Below, in pieces: positions 26,096 through 35,195 of a stretch of DNA of 64,000 nt (position 1 is its first letter; every line of letters begins with the position of its first letter). The notes under the pieces are model-generated. The model worked only from the letters and a program-made list of their open reading frames with translations, did no database searches and was not told the origin of the DNA. Both the position numbers and the translations under genes were made by a program. Origin of the DNA: Sabulitectum sp964386635 (lineage in GTDB: Bacteria; Fermentibacterota; Fermentibacteria; Fermentibacterales; JCC-6); contig CAYLRO010000002.1 in assembly GCA_964386635.1 (NCBI GenBank), positions 43,515 to 107,514 of the forward strand. Reading direction: 5' to 3'.

Positions 26096-26997
26096 TATCC
26101 AATGAAATGAGATCGGCTCTGCCAGGTGTTTTCAGGGAGATTTCTCTTGCCCGGTACACCACCTGGGGGGTTGGCGGACTGTGCACTGCAGCTTTCGCCA
26201 GGTCACCGGAAGAACTTCAGGAGACTATTGGATTCATCAGAGAAGAAAATATAAAATGGACCATTCTGGGACGAGGTTCCAATACTCTTGCTCCATCAGA
26301 AGGATGGGACGGGATCGCGGTTATCCTTACAGGTGAGTTCACAGGATACAGGTTCAGGGAAAACCTGCTTCACGCCGGAGCAGGGGCGCCACTTCCCTCC
26401 ATGGCCGGAGCTGCTTGTTCCGGAGGACTTTCCGGTCTTGCATTCGCAGTGGGCATTCCCGGATCGCTTGGGGGAGCACTCTTCATGAATGCAGGGGCTT
26501 ATGGATCCTCCATGAGTGATGTGGTTAAGGAGATTACCGTTCTCTCAGAAGCAGGGGTTTACGAAAGTTTTTCTTCTGAACAGAGCAGGTTCGGTTACCG
26601 GTCCAGTGCTTTTCAAACATGCAGGTGTGTTATCACCGGTGCGGTTCTGGAACTCACTGCCATCCCCGGAGGCGTTGAGGAGCTGAAAGCAGAGGCGAGA
26701 GGGATTCTCAGCATGAGAAGAGAGAAGTTTCCTTTGAATATGCCCAACGCGGGAAGCGTTTTCAAAAGGCCTGAAAATGGCCCTCCACCCGGTAAATTAA
26801 TAGAGGAGTGCGGGTTGAAAGGGCACAGAACAGGCGGCGCGCGGGTTTCTCCTGTTCATGCGAATTTTATAGAGAATACCGGAGGGGCTACAAGCTGTGA
26901 TATTCTGAAGTTGATCACGCTGGTCCAGGACAGGGTTGAGGCGCAATCCGGCATAAGACTGGTAAAAGAGATAGAAGTGCTGGGAGATTCTGAATGA
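26092..26997 (+). CDS. murB: UDP-N-acetylenolpyruvoylglucosamine reductase
   Basis: FAD-dependent reduction of UDP-GlcNAc-enolpyruvate to UDP-MurNAc, the second committed step of peptidoglycan synthesis. The 301-residue protein has the FAD-binding GRGSNTLAPSEGWDG, GLAFAVGIPGSLGGALFMNAGAYG, the catalytic arginine in FGYRSSAF, the proton-donor serine in NAGSVFKRP, LIEECGLKG, and a C-terminal LVKEIEVLG glutamate. It is a type IIa-like short MurB. The start GTG at 26092 forms a GTGA overlap with the GT2 stop. It is embedded among surface-glycan genes rather than with other mur genes. Confidence 0.95.
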   Translation: MISNEMRSALPGVFREISLARYTTWGVGGLCTAAFARSPEELQETIGFIREENIKWTILGRGSNTLAPSEGWDGIAVILTGEFTGYRFRENLLHAGAGAPLPSMAGAACSGGLSGLAFAVGIPGSLGGALFMNAGAYGSSMSDVVKEITVLSEAGVYESFSSEQSRFGYRSSAFQTCRCVITGAVLELTAIPGGVEELKAEARGILSMRREKFPLNMPNAGSVFKRPENGPPPGKLIEECGLKGHRTGGARVSPVHANFIENTGGATSCDILKLITLVQDRVEAQSGIRLVKEIEVLGDSE

Positions 26998-27923
26998 GCA
27001 GAGAGATACTGGGTTTTCATCTTGATGAAGGACCTGTTCTTGTAACAGGCGCAGGGGGATTTGTCGGCAGATCTGTTATGAACATGTTTCGCATGGGACC
27101 GGGAGATGTGGCCACCGATGTAAACTGTGATTTTCCTGCCCCTGAAGGCGTAAGGAAAATCCGCTGGGTACTTCCGGGAAAACCGGCAGAAGACCCCGGA
27201 CCGGTAAGATATCTGATTCATCTTGCCGGACTGAGCTCTGCTGCTCAATCTGAAAACGCTGAAGATATTTATCACAGGGTTAATGCCCTTGGCACCGGAT
27301 CAGTTATAGAGTGGATGGAAAGCCGGTCTCCATACTCCAGAATGCTCTTTGTCAGCTCCGCGGAAGTTTACAGTCCCACGGACATGATTCTTCAGGAATC
27401 TTCTCCTGCAGAGCCCATTAACCCTTACGGGCAAAGCAAACTTGCTGCTGAAAAAGCTGTCAGTGAATCAGGCGCAGAGTGGATAATAAGCCGTTCTTTT
27501 CCCCATTATGGCCCGGGCCAGCAGATGAATTTTGTACTTCCATCCTTCTGCAGACGGATCATTAATGCTTCCAGGAACGGCGACAGAACCATACCTGTTG
27601 GAAACCTCAGCGCCTGTCGCGACTATCTGTATATTGATGATGTTGTCCGGGCCTATGCATGCCTCCTTGCAAAAGGGCGGCAGGGTGCCATATACAATGT
27701 GTGTTCAGGAGAAGGACACTCCATTTCGGAGCTGCTTGAAAAGCTTCTGACCATATCAGGGCATCAGGCCCGGGCAGTTACAGACGAGTGTTTTCTGAGG
27801 CGGAAAGACCAGCAGATCCAGATAGGCGATCCCTGTCTGCTTAAAGAGCTGGGCTGGAAGGCGGATGTTTCCCTGGAAAAGGGTCTTGGCCTTCTCTACC
27901 GATGGTGGGAGGAACGACTGTGA
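26994..27923 (+). CDS. SDR-family nucleotide-sugar reductase/epimerase, RMD-like
   Basis: The 309-residue extended SDR has VTGAGGFVGRSVM as NAD(P) loop, LIHLAGLSSAAQSE, VSSAEVYSP (Ser/Glu), and YGQSK as the Tyr-x3-Lys catalytic pair. SFPHYGPGQQMNFVLPSFCRRI resembles the N(H)xGPGQxxxFVxxSF region of GDP-6-deoxy-4-keto-mannose reductase (RMD). With gmd present at 3614, it may complete a GDP-rhamnose route; this is inference and other NDP-sugars are possible. ATGA overlap with murB and GTGA overlap with the following propeller gene. Confidence 0.8.
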   Translation: MSREILGFHLDEGPVLVTGAGGFVGRSVMNMFRMGPGDVATDVNCDFPAPEGVRKIRWVLPGKPAEDPGPVRYLIHLAGLSSAAQSENAEDIYHRVNALGTGSVIEWMESRSPYSRMLFVSSAEVYSPTDMILQESSPAEPINPYGQSKLAAEKAVSESGAEWIISRSFPHYGPGQQMNFVLPSFCRRIINASRNGDRTIPVGNLSACRDYLYIDDVVRAYACLLAKGRQGAIYNVCSGEGHSISELLEKLLTISGHQARAVTDECFLRRKDQQIQIGDPCLLKELGWKADVSLEKGLGLLYRWWEERL

Positions 27924-30076
27924 GTACAATGTTTCTGATTGCTGCTGCACTTCTGGGCAGGGTTACCCAGTGGGAACACTTTCCTCATTACGGAGGCGGC
28001 AACTGCATAATGATCCAAGATGATCTTGTTCTTGCAGGTACTTCCGGGGGAATTCTTTTCTCTCATTATTCCAGTCAGGAAGACAAACTGATAGCAGATT
28101 CAGGCTGGACTTCACCGGAAATGCTTACTCATGACAGGGTTTCGCATCTGACTCTTGACCAGCAGGGAAACCTCTGGGTTTCACTCAGTGGTGGGGGAAT
28201 AGATGTTTTCTCTCCCCAGGGGGAGAAGACCCACTTCAATCAGATTGACGGGCTTCCCCTCAATCTGGGAATAAATCAGACAATCCCCGACTCTGTGGTG
28301 TATGCCGCTACAACCCAGGGGCTCTGTATAAGAGAGTACGGTTACTTCGATATATGGGACAGCTACGAAACCGGCGGCGGTCTGCCATCTGACAATGTGA
28401 ACTGTATGATATCTTCCGATTCCGGGCTGTACGTTGGTACTACAGCAGGTCTTACCTTCCTGCCGGTGTCTGCATCCCCTGAGGATCCTTCCTCCTGGCA
28501 GCAGCAGAGCATTGACCAGGTTTCAATAATAGCCCTTGAGTGGCAGGGAGATACCCTCTGGGCAGCCTCAGCGGACCAGCTGTTCAGAAAATCCCCCGGT
28601 TCTTCCTGGGCTGAGGATCCCACGTTTCCCTTCGGCAGCATTGCCAGCATGGCAGCAGGTGAAGGAGGTCTTGCGGTTGGCTGTACAAACAGATGCTACA
28701 TTCTGCAGAATGACCAGTGGGTACTCTACCAGGGTAATCTGAACGGAGATGCACTCACAGGAATCACATGGCAGGGCGACCGACTGCTGGGTGTACTGGC
28801 GAACACCTACTCCGACAACCGTTCAAGCGGTTCCGGTGTTACTCTGCTTCTGTCTGACAGTACATGGAGGCGTACTTTCCCTGACATGGGTCCTGTTTCA
28901 AACGATCTCCGTGCCAGCACCATTCTTTCCGACGGCAGTTTCTGGGTAACAAGCAATGCAAACGGCGCATCTGTTTATTCCAACATGGAGTGGACCAATC
29001 TTAATCAGGAGCTGTTGTTTGTCAGTCAGTGTTATGCAGTGTGTCCTGCTGGAAACGGTGTATTCATTTCCTCAATCGGACACGGTATCGACTGGCTGGA
29101 ATGGAACGGCAGCGAGGTTACATCTACACTGCATTTCACCAGTGATGACGGCCTGATCAACGACAGGGTGTTCAATGCCGCTGCCGGGTCAAGCAGTTCA
29201 ACCTGGTTTGCTCACAGAACTCTGTATGATACAGAACCCAGCGGTGTCAGCCTGCTCAGCTGGAGCCCTGGAGATCCTTCAGGAGCGTTTTTTACAGTAA
29301 TAACCGACTCTGAGGGTCTTCCAAGCAAGGAAGTGAATTGTGTTCTGCCTTCTGGAAGCAGATATGCCTGGGCTGGAACAGATGAGGGTCTTGTATGGCT
29401 TGACGGTGACAGGCAGATGATCCTTGAGACTTATAATGCTCAGAGCGGTCTGCCGTCTTCCACAGTGACTTCTCTGGCAGTCAACCGGTCTGGAACGGTC
29501 TTTGTGGGAACAGCAGCAGGACTGGCAAAGGTATCAGATGATGTTTTGACAGAAGTGGATGCCATAGGTGAAAGTATTGAAGCCCTGGTCTGCGATGAAC
29601 TGGGTTCTGTATGGGTGTCTACTTCAGACGGGCTGAAGAGATACTTCGAATCAACAGGAACAGTTGAGGAATACACTTCTTTCAACAGCGTCCTTCCTGT
29701 TTGCACTATTTATGCAATGTCTGTAAACAGTGATGATGGAGAAATCTGGCTCAGTACTGATCACGGGTTATGGAGAGGAGAGCTGGAAACAGCCCTTTCA
29801 GGGGACGGATCCGATGCAAGGGTATATCCGGACCCATTCATTCCAGGCAGAGGTGAGGTGCTTGGAATAGCCGGTATCCCCGATGAACCCTCCGAGATCA
29901 AAGTGTACAGCCTGACCGGCTCGCTTGTTTTTGAGTATTCTTCCAGTGGAAGAGATGATTTTGCCTGGGATGGAAACACCTCTGACGGTGAAACAGTAGC
30001 TTCCGGTATATATATGCTCCTTGTCACGCAGGGTGATCTGGAACCTCTGCATCTTAAATTTGCACTTGTGAGATAG
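27920..30076 (+). CDS. Large secreted beta-propeller protein with FlgD-Ig-like C-terminus, copy 2
   Basis: The 718-residue protein mirrors the one at 18212: a short uncharged signal-like start (STMFLIAAALLG), propeller repeats (NLWVSLSGGGIDVFSPQG, GLYVGTTAGLTFLP, YAWAGTDEGLVWLDGD, SVWVSTSDGLKRYFES, EIWLSTDHGLWRGE), and a C-terminal module RVYPDPFIPGRGEV, EIKVYSLTGSLVFEY, DGETVASGIYMLLVTQG of FlgD-Ig/type-IX-sorting style. GTG at 27920 is chosen because GGGAGGAA precedes it and it overlaps the RMD-like stop. Exported; ligand unknown. It is followed after 12 bases by rmlA. Confidence 0.75.
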   Translation: MSTMFLIAAALLGRVTQWEHFPHYGGGNCIMIQDDLVLAGTSGGILFSHYSSQEDKLIADSGWTSPEMLTHDRVSHLTLDQQGNLWVSLSGGGIDVFSPQGEKTHFNQIDGLPLNLGINQTIPDSVVYAATTQGLCIREYGYFDIWDSYETGGGLPSDNVNCMISSDSGLYVGTTAGLTFLPVSASPEDPSSWQQQSIDQVSIIALEWQGDTLWAASADQLFRKSPGSSWAEDPTFPFGSIASMAAGEGGLAVGCTNRCYILQNDQWVLYQGNLNGDALTGITWQGDRLLGVLANTYSDNRSSGSGVTLLLSDSTWRRTFPDMGPVSNDLRASTILSDGSFWVTSNANGASVYSNMEWTNLNQELLFVSQCYAVCPAGNGVFISSIGHGIDWLEWNGSEVTSTLHFTSDDGLINDRVFNAAAGSSSSTWFAHRTLYDTEPSGVSLLSWSPGDPSGAFFTVITDSEGLPSKEVNCVLPSGSRYAWAGTDEGLVWLDGDRQMILETYNAQSGLPSSTVTSLAVNRSGTVFVGTAAGLAKVSDDVLTEVDAIGESIEALVCDELGSVWVSTSDGLKRYFESTGTVEEYTSFNSVLPVCTIYAMSVNSDDGEIWLSTDHGLWRGELETALSGDGSDARVYPDPFIPGRGEVLGIAGIPDEPSEIKVYSLTGSLVFEYSSSGRDDFAWDGNTSDGETVASGIYMLLVTQGDLEPLHLKFALVR

Positions 30077-30088
30077 ATAGGAGGACCC

Positions 30089-30820
30089 ATGAAGGGAGTG
30101 GTACTTGCAGGCGGCCTGGGAACAAGATTAAGACCGCTCACAAGCATTACCAACAAGCACCTTCTGCCTGTTTATGACAGACCGATGATATTTTATCCTC
30201 TGAAGACTCTTGCAGATGCAGGCATCAGAGATGTCATGCTTGTAACAGGCGGAAACAGTGCCGGAAGTTTCATGCAGCTGCTGGGAGACGGCAGTGCTTT
30301 CGGCCTGCGGACTCTTAACTATGCTTACCAGACTGGAGAGGGTGGAATAGCTCAGGCTATCGGTCTGGCAAGAACCTTTGTAGGGGATGAAAGTTTTGTT
30401 GTGATTCTCGGAGATAATATTCTTGAGAATTCCATAAAGAAATATGTGGATGCATTTGAAAAACAGGGCACTGGAGCAAGGATTCTTTACACCAGGGTTG
30501 CTGATCCCGGAGATTACGGAGTAGCTGAAATTGCTCAGGGAAGAGTAGTTTCAATTGAAGAGAAACCCAGTGAACCCAGAAGCAATTTTGCTGTAATCGG
30601 TGTTTATATGTATGACAACAATGCCTTTGACATCATTAACGGGTTGAAACCATCCGGACGGGGAGAGCTGGAAGTTACCGACTTGAATAATGCATACATT
30701 CGTCTGGGGCAGCTTCATGCAGACGAGATCACAGGATGGTGGAGCGACTGCGGAGCCAGTACCGACAATCTTCTGGAAGCCAATATCCGGGCCAGGGAGC
30801 TCTCCAGGAGGTTTGTATGA
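30089..30820 (+). CDS. rmlA: Glucose-1-phosphate thymidylyltransferase (short form)
   Basis: Makes dTDP-glucose from dTTP and glucose-1-phosphate. The 243-residue protein starts VVLAGGLGTRLRPLT, with the lysine-containing NKHLLPVYDRPMI, LVTGGNSAGSFMQLLGDG, GIAQAIGLA, VVILGDNILE (metal Asp), and VSIEEKPSEP. It is shorter than the roughly 290-residue enterobacterial RmlA, corresponding to the short form found in many Archaea and candidate phyla. SD AGGAGG precedes the ATG. The stop overlaps rmlB by ATGA. Confidence 0.93.
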   Translation: MKGVVLAGGLGTRLRPLTSITNKHLLPVYDRPMIFYPLKTLADAGIRDVMLVTGGNSAGSFMQLLGDGSAFGLRTLNYAYQTGEGGIAQAIGLARTFVGDESFVVILGDNILENSIKKYVDAFEKQGTGARILYTRVADPGDYGVAEIAQGRVVSIEEKPSEPRSNFAVIGVYMYDNNAFDIINGLKPSGRGELEVTDLNNAYIRLGQLHADEITGWWSDCGASTDNLLEANIRARELSRRFV

Positions 30821-31845
30821 GACTGCTGGTTACCGGAGGAGCTGGATTTATAGGAACCAACTTCTGCATCCATGTGATGGATAACTTTCCAGACTGGTCG
30901 GTTACAGTTCTGGATAAGCTTACATACGCAGGACGCAGGGAGAATCTTAACAGATACAGCAAATCAGAGAGATTCAGCTTCATTCATGGTGATATCTGTG
31001 ACCCTGAAGCTGTAGCAGGAGCCATGAAAGACTGCCAGGCTGTTGTTAATTTTGCCGCTGAAACCCATGTTGACAGATCCATTGATGATCCGTCTTCATT
31101 CGTTCGTACAGATGTGGAGGGGGTGAGGGTTCTTCTGGAAGAATTCAGAAAAGACCCTTCCCGGAAAATGTTCCTTCAGATCTCAACCGACGAAGTGTAC
31201 GGCAGTGTTGAAACAGGAAGATCTGTTGAAACAGACCCTCTCAGCCCCAGAAGCCCGTATTCCGCCTCGAAAGCAGGCGGAGAGCTTCTGGCACTGAGTT
31301 ATTACACCACTTTCGGTGTTCCTGTTACCGTTACAAGGGCATCGAATAATTATGGTCCGTTTCAGTACCCTGAGAAACTGATCCCTCTGTTTATTACCAA
31401 TGTGTTTCAGGGGGAGAAGCTCCCCCTTTACGGCGACGGCGGGAACATGCGTGACTGGATGTTCGTTACAGATCACTGCAGAGCTTTAACCGCAGTGCTT
31501 GAAAAGGGTCTTCCCGGCAGGATATACAATGTGGGAGCCGGAGAGGAACGAACCAACAAACAGGTTACAAAGGCTATAATTGAAGCAACCGGCGCATCAG
31601 AGGAGATCATCAGATTTATCAAAGACCGTCCCGGCCATGACAGGCGCTACGCTCTTGATATCAGCAGGGCACGGGAAGAGCTTGGCTGGTCACCTGACAT
31701 TTCCTTCGAAGATGGCATACTGGAAACCGTAAGGTGGTACCGGGAGAACTCTGACTGGTGGGAAACTATCAGATCCGGAGAGTTCAGGGAGTACTACCGC
31801 AGGATGTATTCAGGAAGACTCTCAGAATCCGAAGGGACATCATAA
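30817..31845 (+). CDS. rmlB: dTDP-glucose 4,6-dehydratase
   Basis: Converts dTDP-glucose to dTDP-4-keto-6-deoxyglucose. The 342-residue protein has VTGGAGFIGTNFC, LDKLTYAGRRENL, FAAETHVDRSI, the catalytic STDEVYG (Thr-Asp-Glu), YSASK, RASNNYGPFQYPEKLIPLF and DRPGHDRRYALD, all RmlB signatures. The ATG at 30817 overlaps the rmlA stop with AGGAGG upstream. No rmlC or rmlD follows, so the product may be used by another pathway or those genes lie elsewhere. The UDP-glucuronate decarboxylase starts one base after the stop. Confidence 0.95.
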   Translation: MRLLVTGGAGFIGTNFCIHVMDNFPDWSVTVLDKLTYAGRRENLNRYSKSERFSFIHGDICDPEAVAGAMKDCQAVVNFAAETHVDRSIDDPSSFVRTDVEGVRVLLEEFRKDPSRKMFLQISTDEVYGSVETGRSVETDPLSPRSPYSASKAGGELLALSYYTTFGVPVTVTRASNNYGPFQYPEKLIPLFITNVFQGEKLPLYGDGGNMRDWMFVTDHCRALTAVLEKGLPGRIYNVGAGEERTNKQVTKAIIEATGASEEIIRFIKDRPGHDRRYALDISRAREELGWSPDISFEDGILETVRWYRENSDWWETIRSGEFREYYRRMYSGRLSESEGTS

Positions 31846-31846
31846 A

Positions 31847-32779
31847 GTGAAAATACTTGTTACCGGCGGAGCAGGTTTTATCGGAAGCCATTTGTGTGAC
31901 AGGCTTCTTGAGAAGGGACATTCAGTTGTTGCCCTGGACAACCTCATTACTGGAAACACGGATAACATCGCTCATCTTGGGGGAAGAGGAGACTTCAAGT
32001 TCATCAATCATGATGTAACGGAGTACATATATCTTCCCGGCAGAATCGACTTTATCTTTCATCTGGCCAGCCCGGCCAGCCCTATCGATTATCTTATGTA
32101 TCCCATCCAGACTCTTAAGGTGGGCGCTCTGGGGACACACAAGGCTCTTGGCCTTGCAAGGGAGAAAAAGAGCGGGCTTCTTCTGGCATCAACCAGTGAA
32201 GTATATGGTGACCCCCTTGTTCATCCTCAGCCTGAAACCTATTGGGGCAATGTAAATCCGGTTGGACCAAGAGGAGTTTATGATGAGGCCAAAAGGTTTG
32301 CAGAGGCAATGGTTTTCGCCTACCACAGAACTCATGGAGTGGATACCAGAATAGCCAGGATATTCAATACCTACGGTCCCAGGAACAGGGCTGATGACGG
32401 CAGAGTTGTACCTTCATTTGTCTGTCAGGCTATCCGCGGCGAAGACCTCACCATTTTCGGCGACGGCAATCAGACAAGAAGCTTCTGCTATGTTTCAGAC
32501 ACGGTTAATGGCCTTATTGCTCTTATGGAGAGTGATCACAATGATCCTGTGAACATAGGTAATCCCATAGAGATGACTGTGAAAGAGTTTGCCCGGGAGG
32601 TTATACGACTTACTGACAGCCCCAGCAGCCTTGTTTATAAAGACCTGCCGGTGGATGACCCCAAGGTTCGCAAGCCGGACATTACAAAAGCCGTTGAGAT
32701 TCTGGGGTGGAAACCTGCTGTAACACTTGAAGAAGGTCTTAAAAAAACAATTGACCATTTCAGGGGATTGGTAAGATAA
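31847..32779 (+). CDS. UDP-glucuronate decarboxylase (UDP-xylose synthase)
   Basis: Produces UDP-xylose from UDP-glucuronate. The 310-residue SDR has VTGGAGFIGSHLC, the highly specific LASPASPIDYLMYPIQTLK, STSEVYGDP, a NPVGPRGVYDEAKRFAE segment containing the catalytic Tyr and Lys, RIFNTYGPR and GDGNQTRSFCYVSD, all typical of UXS. The start is GTG at 31847 immediately after rmlB. No UDP-glucose dehydrogenase is seen in the window. The stop overlaps the Wza-like gene start. Confidence 0.92.
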   Translation: MKILVTGGAGFIGSHLCDRLLEKGHSVVALDNLITGNTDNIAHLGGRGDFKFINHDVTEYIYLPGRIDFIFHLASPASPIDYLMYPIQTLKVGALGTHKALGLAREKKSGLLLASTSEVYGDPLVHPQPETYWGNVNPVGPRGVYDEAKRFAEAMVFAYHRTHGVDTRIARIFNTYGPRNRADDGRVVPSFVCQAIRGEDLTIFGDGNQTRSFCYVSDTVNGLIALMESDHNDPVNIGNPIEMTVKEFAREVIRLTDSPSSLVYKDLPVDDPKVRKPDITKAVEILGWKPAVTLEEGLKKTIDHFRGLVR

Positions 32780-33957
32780 TGATCCTGCTCTTCATGATCC
32801 CGCTTATCTTTGCACAGCTGGATGCAGATGCTGCAGACCAGTCAGGCAGCACTGTTCAGGAATTCTCAATCTTTGAACCTGTAGACAGGAATGAATACAT
32901 TCTCGGAGCAGGCGACGTTCTTCAGATGGTGGTTCAGGGCGGTACAAGCGAGGTTATGCTTCTGTCAGGGCTTCCTGCAATCAGCGCCTGCCAGGTTTCA
33001 GGTGATGGAATGATACAGTTGTCAGGAATAGGTCAGCTTAATGTTATGAGCCTCACTATTGCAGATGCTGAAACAGACCTGCAGAGGCTTGTTTCTCTGT
33101 ACTATCCCGGCACTTCTGTGGGGCTGGGCCTTCTTCAGCCCAGAACGGTGAAAGTATGGATCAACGGTATGGTGGAGAGACCCGGTCAGTACACCCTTTA
33201 TGCAATCAACAGGGTAAGCGATCTTGTGAGCGATGCCGGGGGGCTTTCATCTTATTCATCAAGAACCGGATGGATGATAAACACCCTTGGAGATTCAACT
33301 TTTGTCAATCTCCAGTTTGATCGCGGTACAGGCAGACCTGTAGCGGATCCATTCGTTGACGGAGGATCTGTGGTCTGTTTCAGTCTGGTAACAGATCCGG
33401 TTTACGTTGTGAGACCGGGCATCCGTAACTACAACGATTCATACGCTGTGCCTGAAGTGGAAACCTGGGAACACATTCCCGGTGAATCCGTTGAAGATCT
33501 CATCTACCGTATAGGCGGTGTAACCGGCAATGTTGATCTGGCCAGAAGCACCATACAGTCAAATTCCACCAGTGTTCCTGTCTGGAACAGAGGGGCCGGC
33601 TTTTCAGCTGCTTTAATTTCTTCCGGTGACACACTGAGACTGGTAGTGCAGGGGAACGACATTTATGTTGCCGGCGCTGTGCACCAGCGGGGTATAATAG
33701 CCTACATTCCCGGTGCACCGGTCAGCGCTTACATAGAAAGAGCGGGAGGATCACTCTACAACGGCAGCACCGGAGGAACCACACTTACCAGAGACGGTGT
33801 TCCCATCGCCTCAGGCAAAGAGGCTCTGGAGAGAGAGGTTCTTCCCGGGGATGTAATAGAGGTTCCCTACAGCTGGATTGCCAGACACTCTCAGGAGATC
33901 GGCATTCTTGCAACTGTTGTAGGCATTACCTCAACTATTATCTATCTGACAAGGTAG
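32779..33957 (+). CDS. Wza-like polysaccharide export protein (Poly_export/SLBB)
   Basis: The 392-residue protein starts with a short uncharged signal (MILLFMIPLIFAQ), then EYILGAGDVLQMVVQGG, the Poly_export domain hallmark (YxLGxGDxLxIxV). KVWINGMVERPGQYTL and DIYVAGAVHQRGIIAYIPG are SLBB-type repeats. A last hydrophobic segment (IGILATVVGITSTIIYL) may sit in a membrane. No lipobox cysteine follows the signal. Would form the outer-membrane or periplasmic export channel with the Wzz-like partner encoded next. Confidence 0.85.
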   Translation: MILLFMIPLIFAQLDADAADQSGSTVQEFSIFEPVDRNEYILGAGDVLQMVVQGGTSEVMLLSGLPAISACQVSGDGMIQLSGIGQLNVMSLTIADAETDLQRLVSLYYPGTSVGLGLLQPRTVKVWINGMVERPGQYTLYAINRVSDLVSDAGGLSSYSSRTGWMINTLGDSTFVNLQFDRGTGRPVADPFVDGGSVVCFSLVTDPVYVVRPGIRNYNDSYAVPEVETWEHIPGESVEDLIYRIGGVTGNVDLARSTIQSNSTSVPVWNRGAGFSAALISSGDTLRLVVQGNDIYVAGAVHQRGIIAYIPGAPVSAYIERAGGSLYNGSTGGTTLTRDGVPIASGKEALEREVLPGDVIEVPYSWIARHSQEIGILATVVGITSTIIYLTR

Positions 33958-33965
33958 GATGAAGC

Positions 33966-35195
33966 ATGACCGATAAGCCCATTGCTGAAAAACTCACCGG
34001 CAGGATTATCAGAAGAACTGCTGATAACCTGAGAAAAATAATACTGGTCTGCTTCATTACTGCAGCTCTGTCTTCCGTATGGGCTCTTACAAGAACCCCC
34101 CGCTGGGGGGCCTGGGCAGCAGCTATTGTTCCAGGTTCCACTGCCTCGTCACTTTCTTCTTCAGCAGGGGCTCTCGGGCTGGGAGATGCTGTTGGAGCAA
34201 TGAGTATGTTCGGCTCCGGGATAATGACGGATGTCGCCGGAGTTGATGTTACACTTGCAGTTCAGGTTCTTGGATCCAGAAGGATTCAGGAGAGGATAAT
34301 CCTGAAATACGGACTCATAGACAGGTACCGTTCTGTGAGCATGGAACGGGCAATGAGCAAGTTCGGTGAAAGATCATCAGTGGCTCTCTCGCCTGAAGGT
34401 GTAATCTTCATTACTGCACAGGGAGCTTCCAGAACAGAAGCTGCAGCTATAGTCAATGACATCATATCCTTCGCCAACGAAGAACTGAGTACTCTGGTAA
34501 CAAGCAGATCCCGGAGAAGCAGGATCCAGACAGAAGCTGCCCTGGCTCTTGCAGAAGATTCTCTGGAATCATCCAGAGTGGCTCTTGAGGCTTTCCGGAC
34601 AAGAACCGGTCTTGTTTTCCCTGAACAGCAGGCCTCCAGCATGATGGATGCAATGGCTGAGATAGAGAGTGATCTGGTTACAGCAGGAGCCGTCCTGGAA
34701 GGAATCAGCAGCAACCTTTCTCCCCGGAGCGCAATGTACACCCAGGCCAGTGCTCAGTACAACTACCTGGAAGAAGCCCTGAGAGTCAGATCAACAACAG
34801 GTGATTCAACAAGTGTTTTTCCTGTAATGGACAGCATTCCGGGATATCTTGCTGAATACGAGTCCCTGCTCATGGAGATAGAAACCAGAGGCGCAATCTA
34901 TCTTCTCCTTCGCAGAGAGCTTGAAACACTGAGAATAGAAGAGTCAAAGGACAGCCCGACCATAGAGATAATAGTTCCACCCACTCCGGAGTTCCTGAGA
35001 GCTTATCCGAAAAGGGCTGTTATGGTTATCACATACACAGGTATTGCTTTCATTCTCTGTGTGGTATGGATTGTCTTCATTACCTGGCTCGATTCCATTC
35101 TTCAGTCATCTGACAACGGACCATTCCTCAGGGAAACTGCCAGGACAATAAAGGACCAGCTCCGTCCCGGGAGGAAAACTTCTGAGAAGAAGTAG
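33966..35195 (+). CDS. Wzz/PCP-type chain-length determinant protein
   Basis: The 409-residue protein has a cytoplasmic start, TM1 (IILVCFITAALSSVWAL), a long periplasmic domain with helical coiled segments (AALALAEDSLESSRVALEAF), a VVPPTPE-like IIVPPTPEFLRAYPKR before TM2, and TM2 (VMVITYTGIAFILCVVWIVF). The P-rich TM2 entrance is typical of polysaccharide co-polymerases. No C-terminal tyrosine kinase domain is fused. The internal stretch at about 70-120 is Ser/Ala/Gly rich. It overlaps the flippase gene if that starts at the CTG at 35182. Confidence 0.85.
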   Translation: MTDKPIAEKLTGRIIRRTADNLRKIILVCFITAALSSVWALTRTPRWGAWAAAIVPGSTASSLSSSAGALGLGDAVGAMSMFGSGIMTDVAGVDVTLAVQVLGSRRIQERIILKYGLIDRYRSVSMERAMSKFGERSSVALSPEGVIFITAQGASRTEAAAIVNDIISFANEELSTLVTSRSRRSRIQTEAALALAEDSLESSRVALEAFRTRTGLVFPEQQASSMMDAMAEIESDLVTAGAVLEGISSNLSPRSAMYTQASAQYNYLEEALRVRSTTGDSTSVFPVMDSIPGYLAEYESLLMEIETRGAIYLLLRRELETLRIEESKDSPTIEIIVPPTPEFLRAYPKRAVMVITYTGIAFILCVVWIVFITWLDSILQSSDNGPFLRETARTIKDQLRPGRKTSEKK

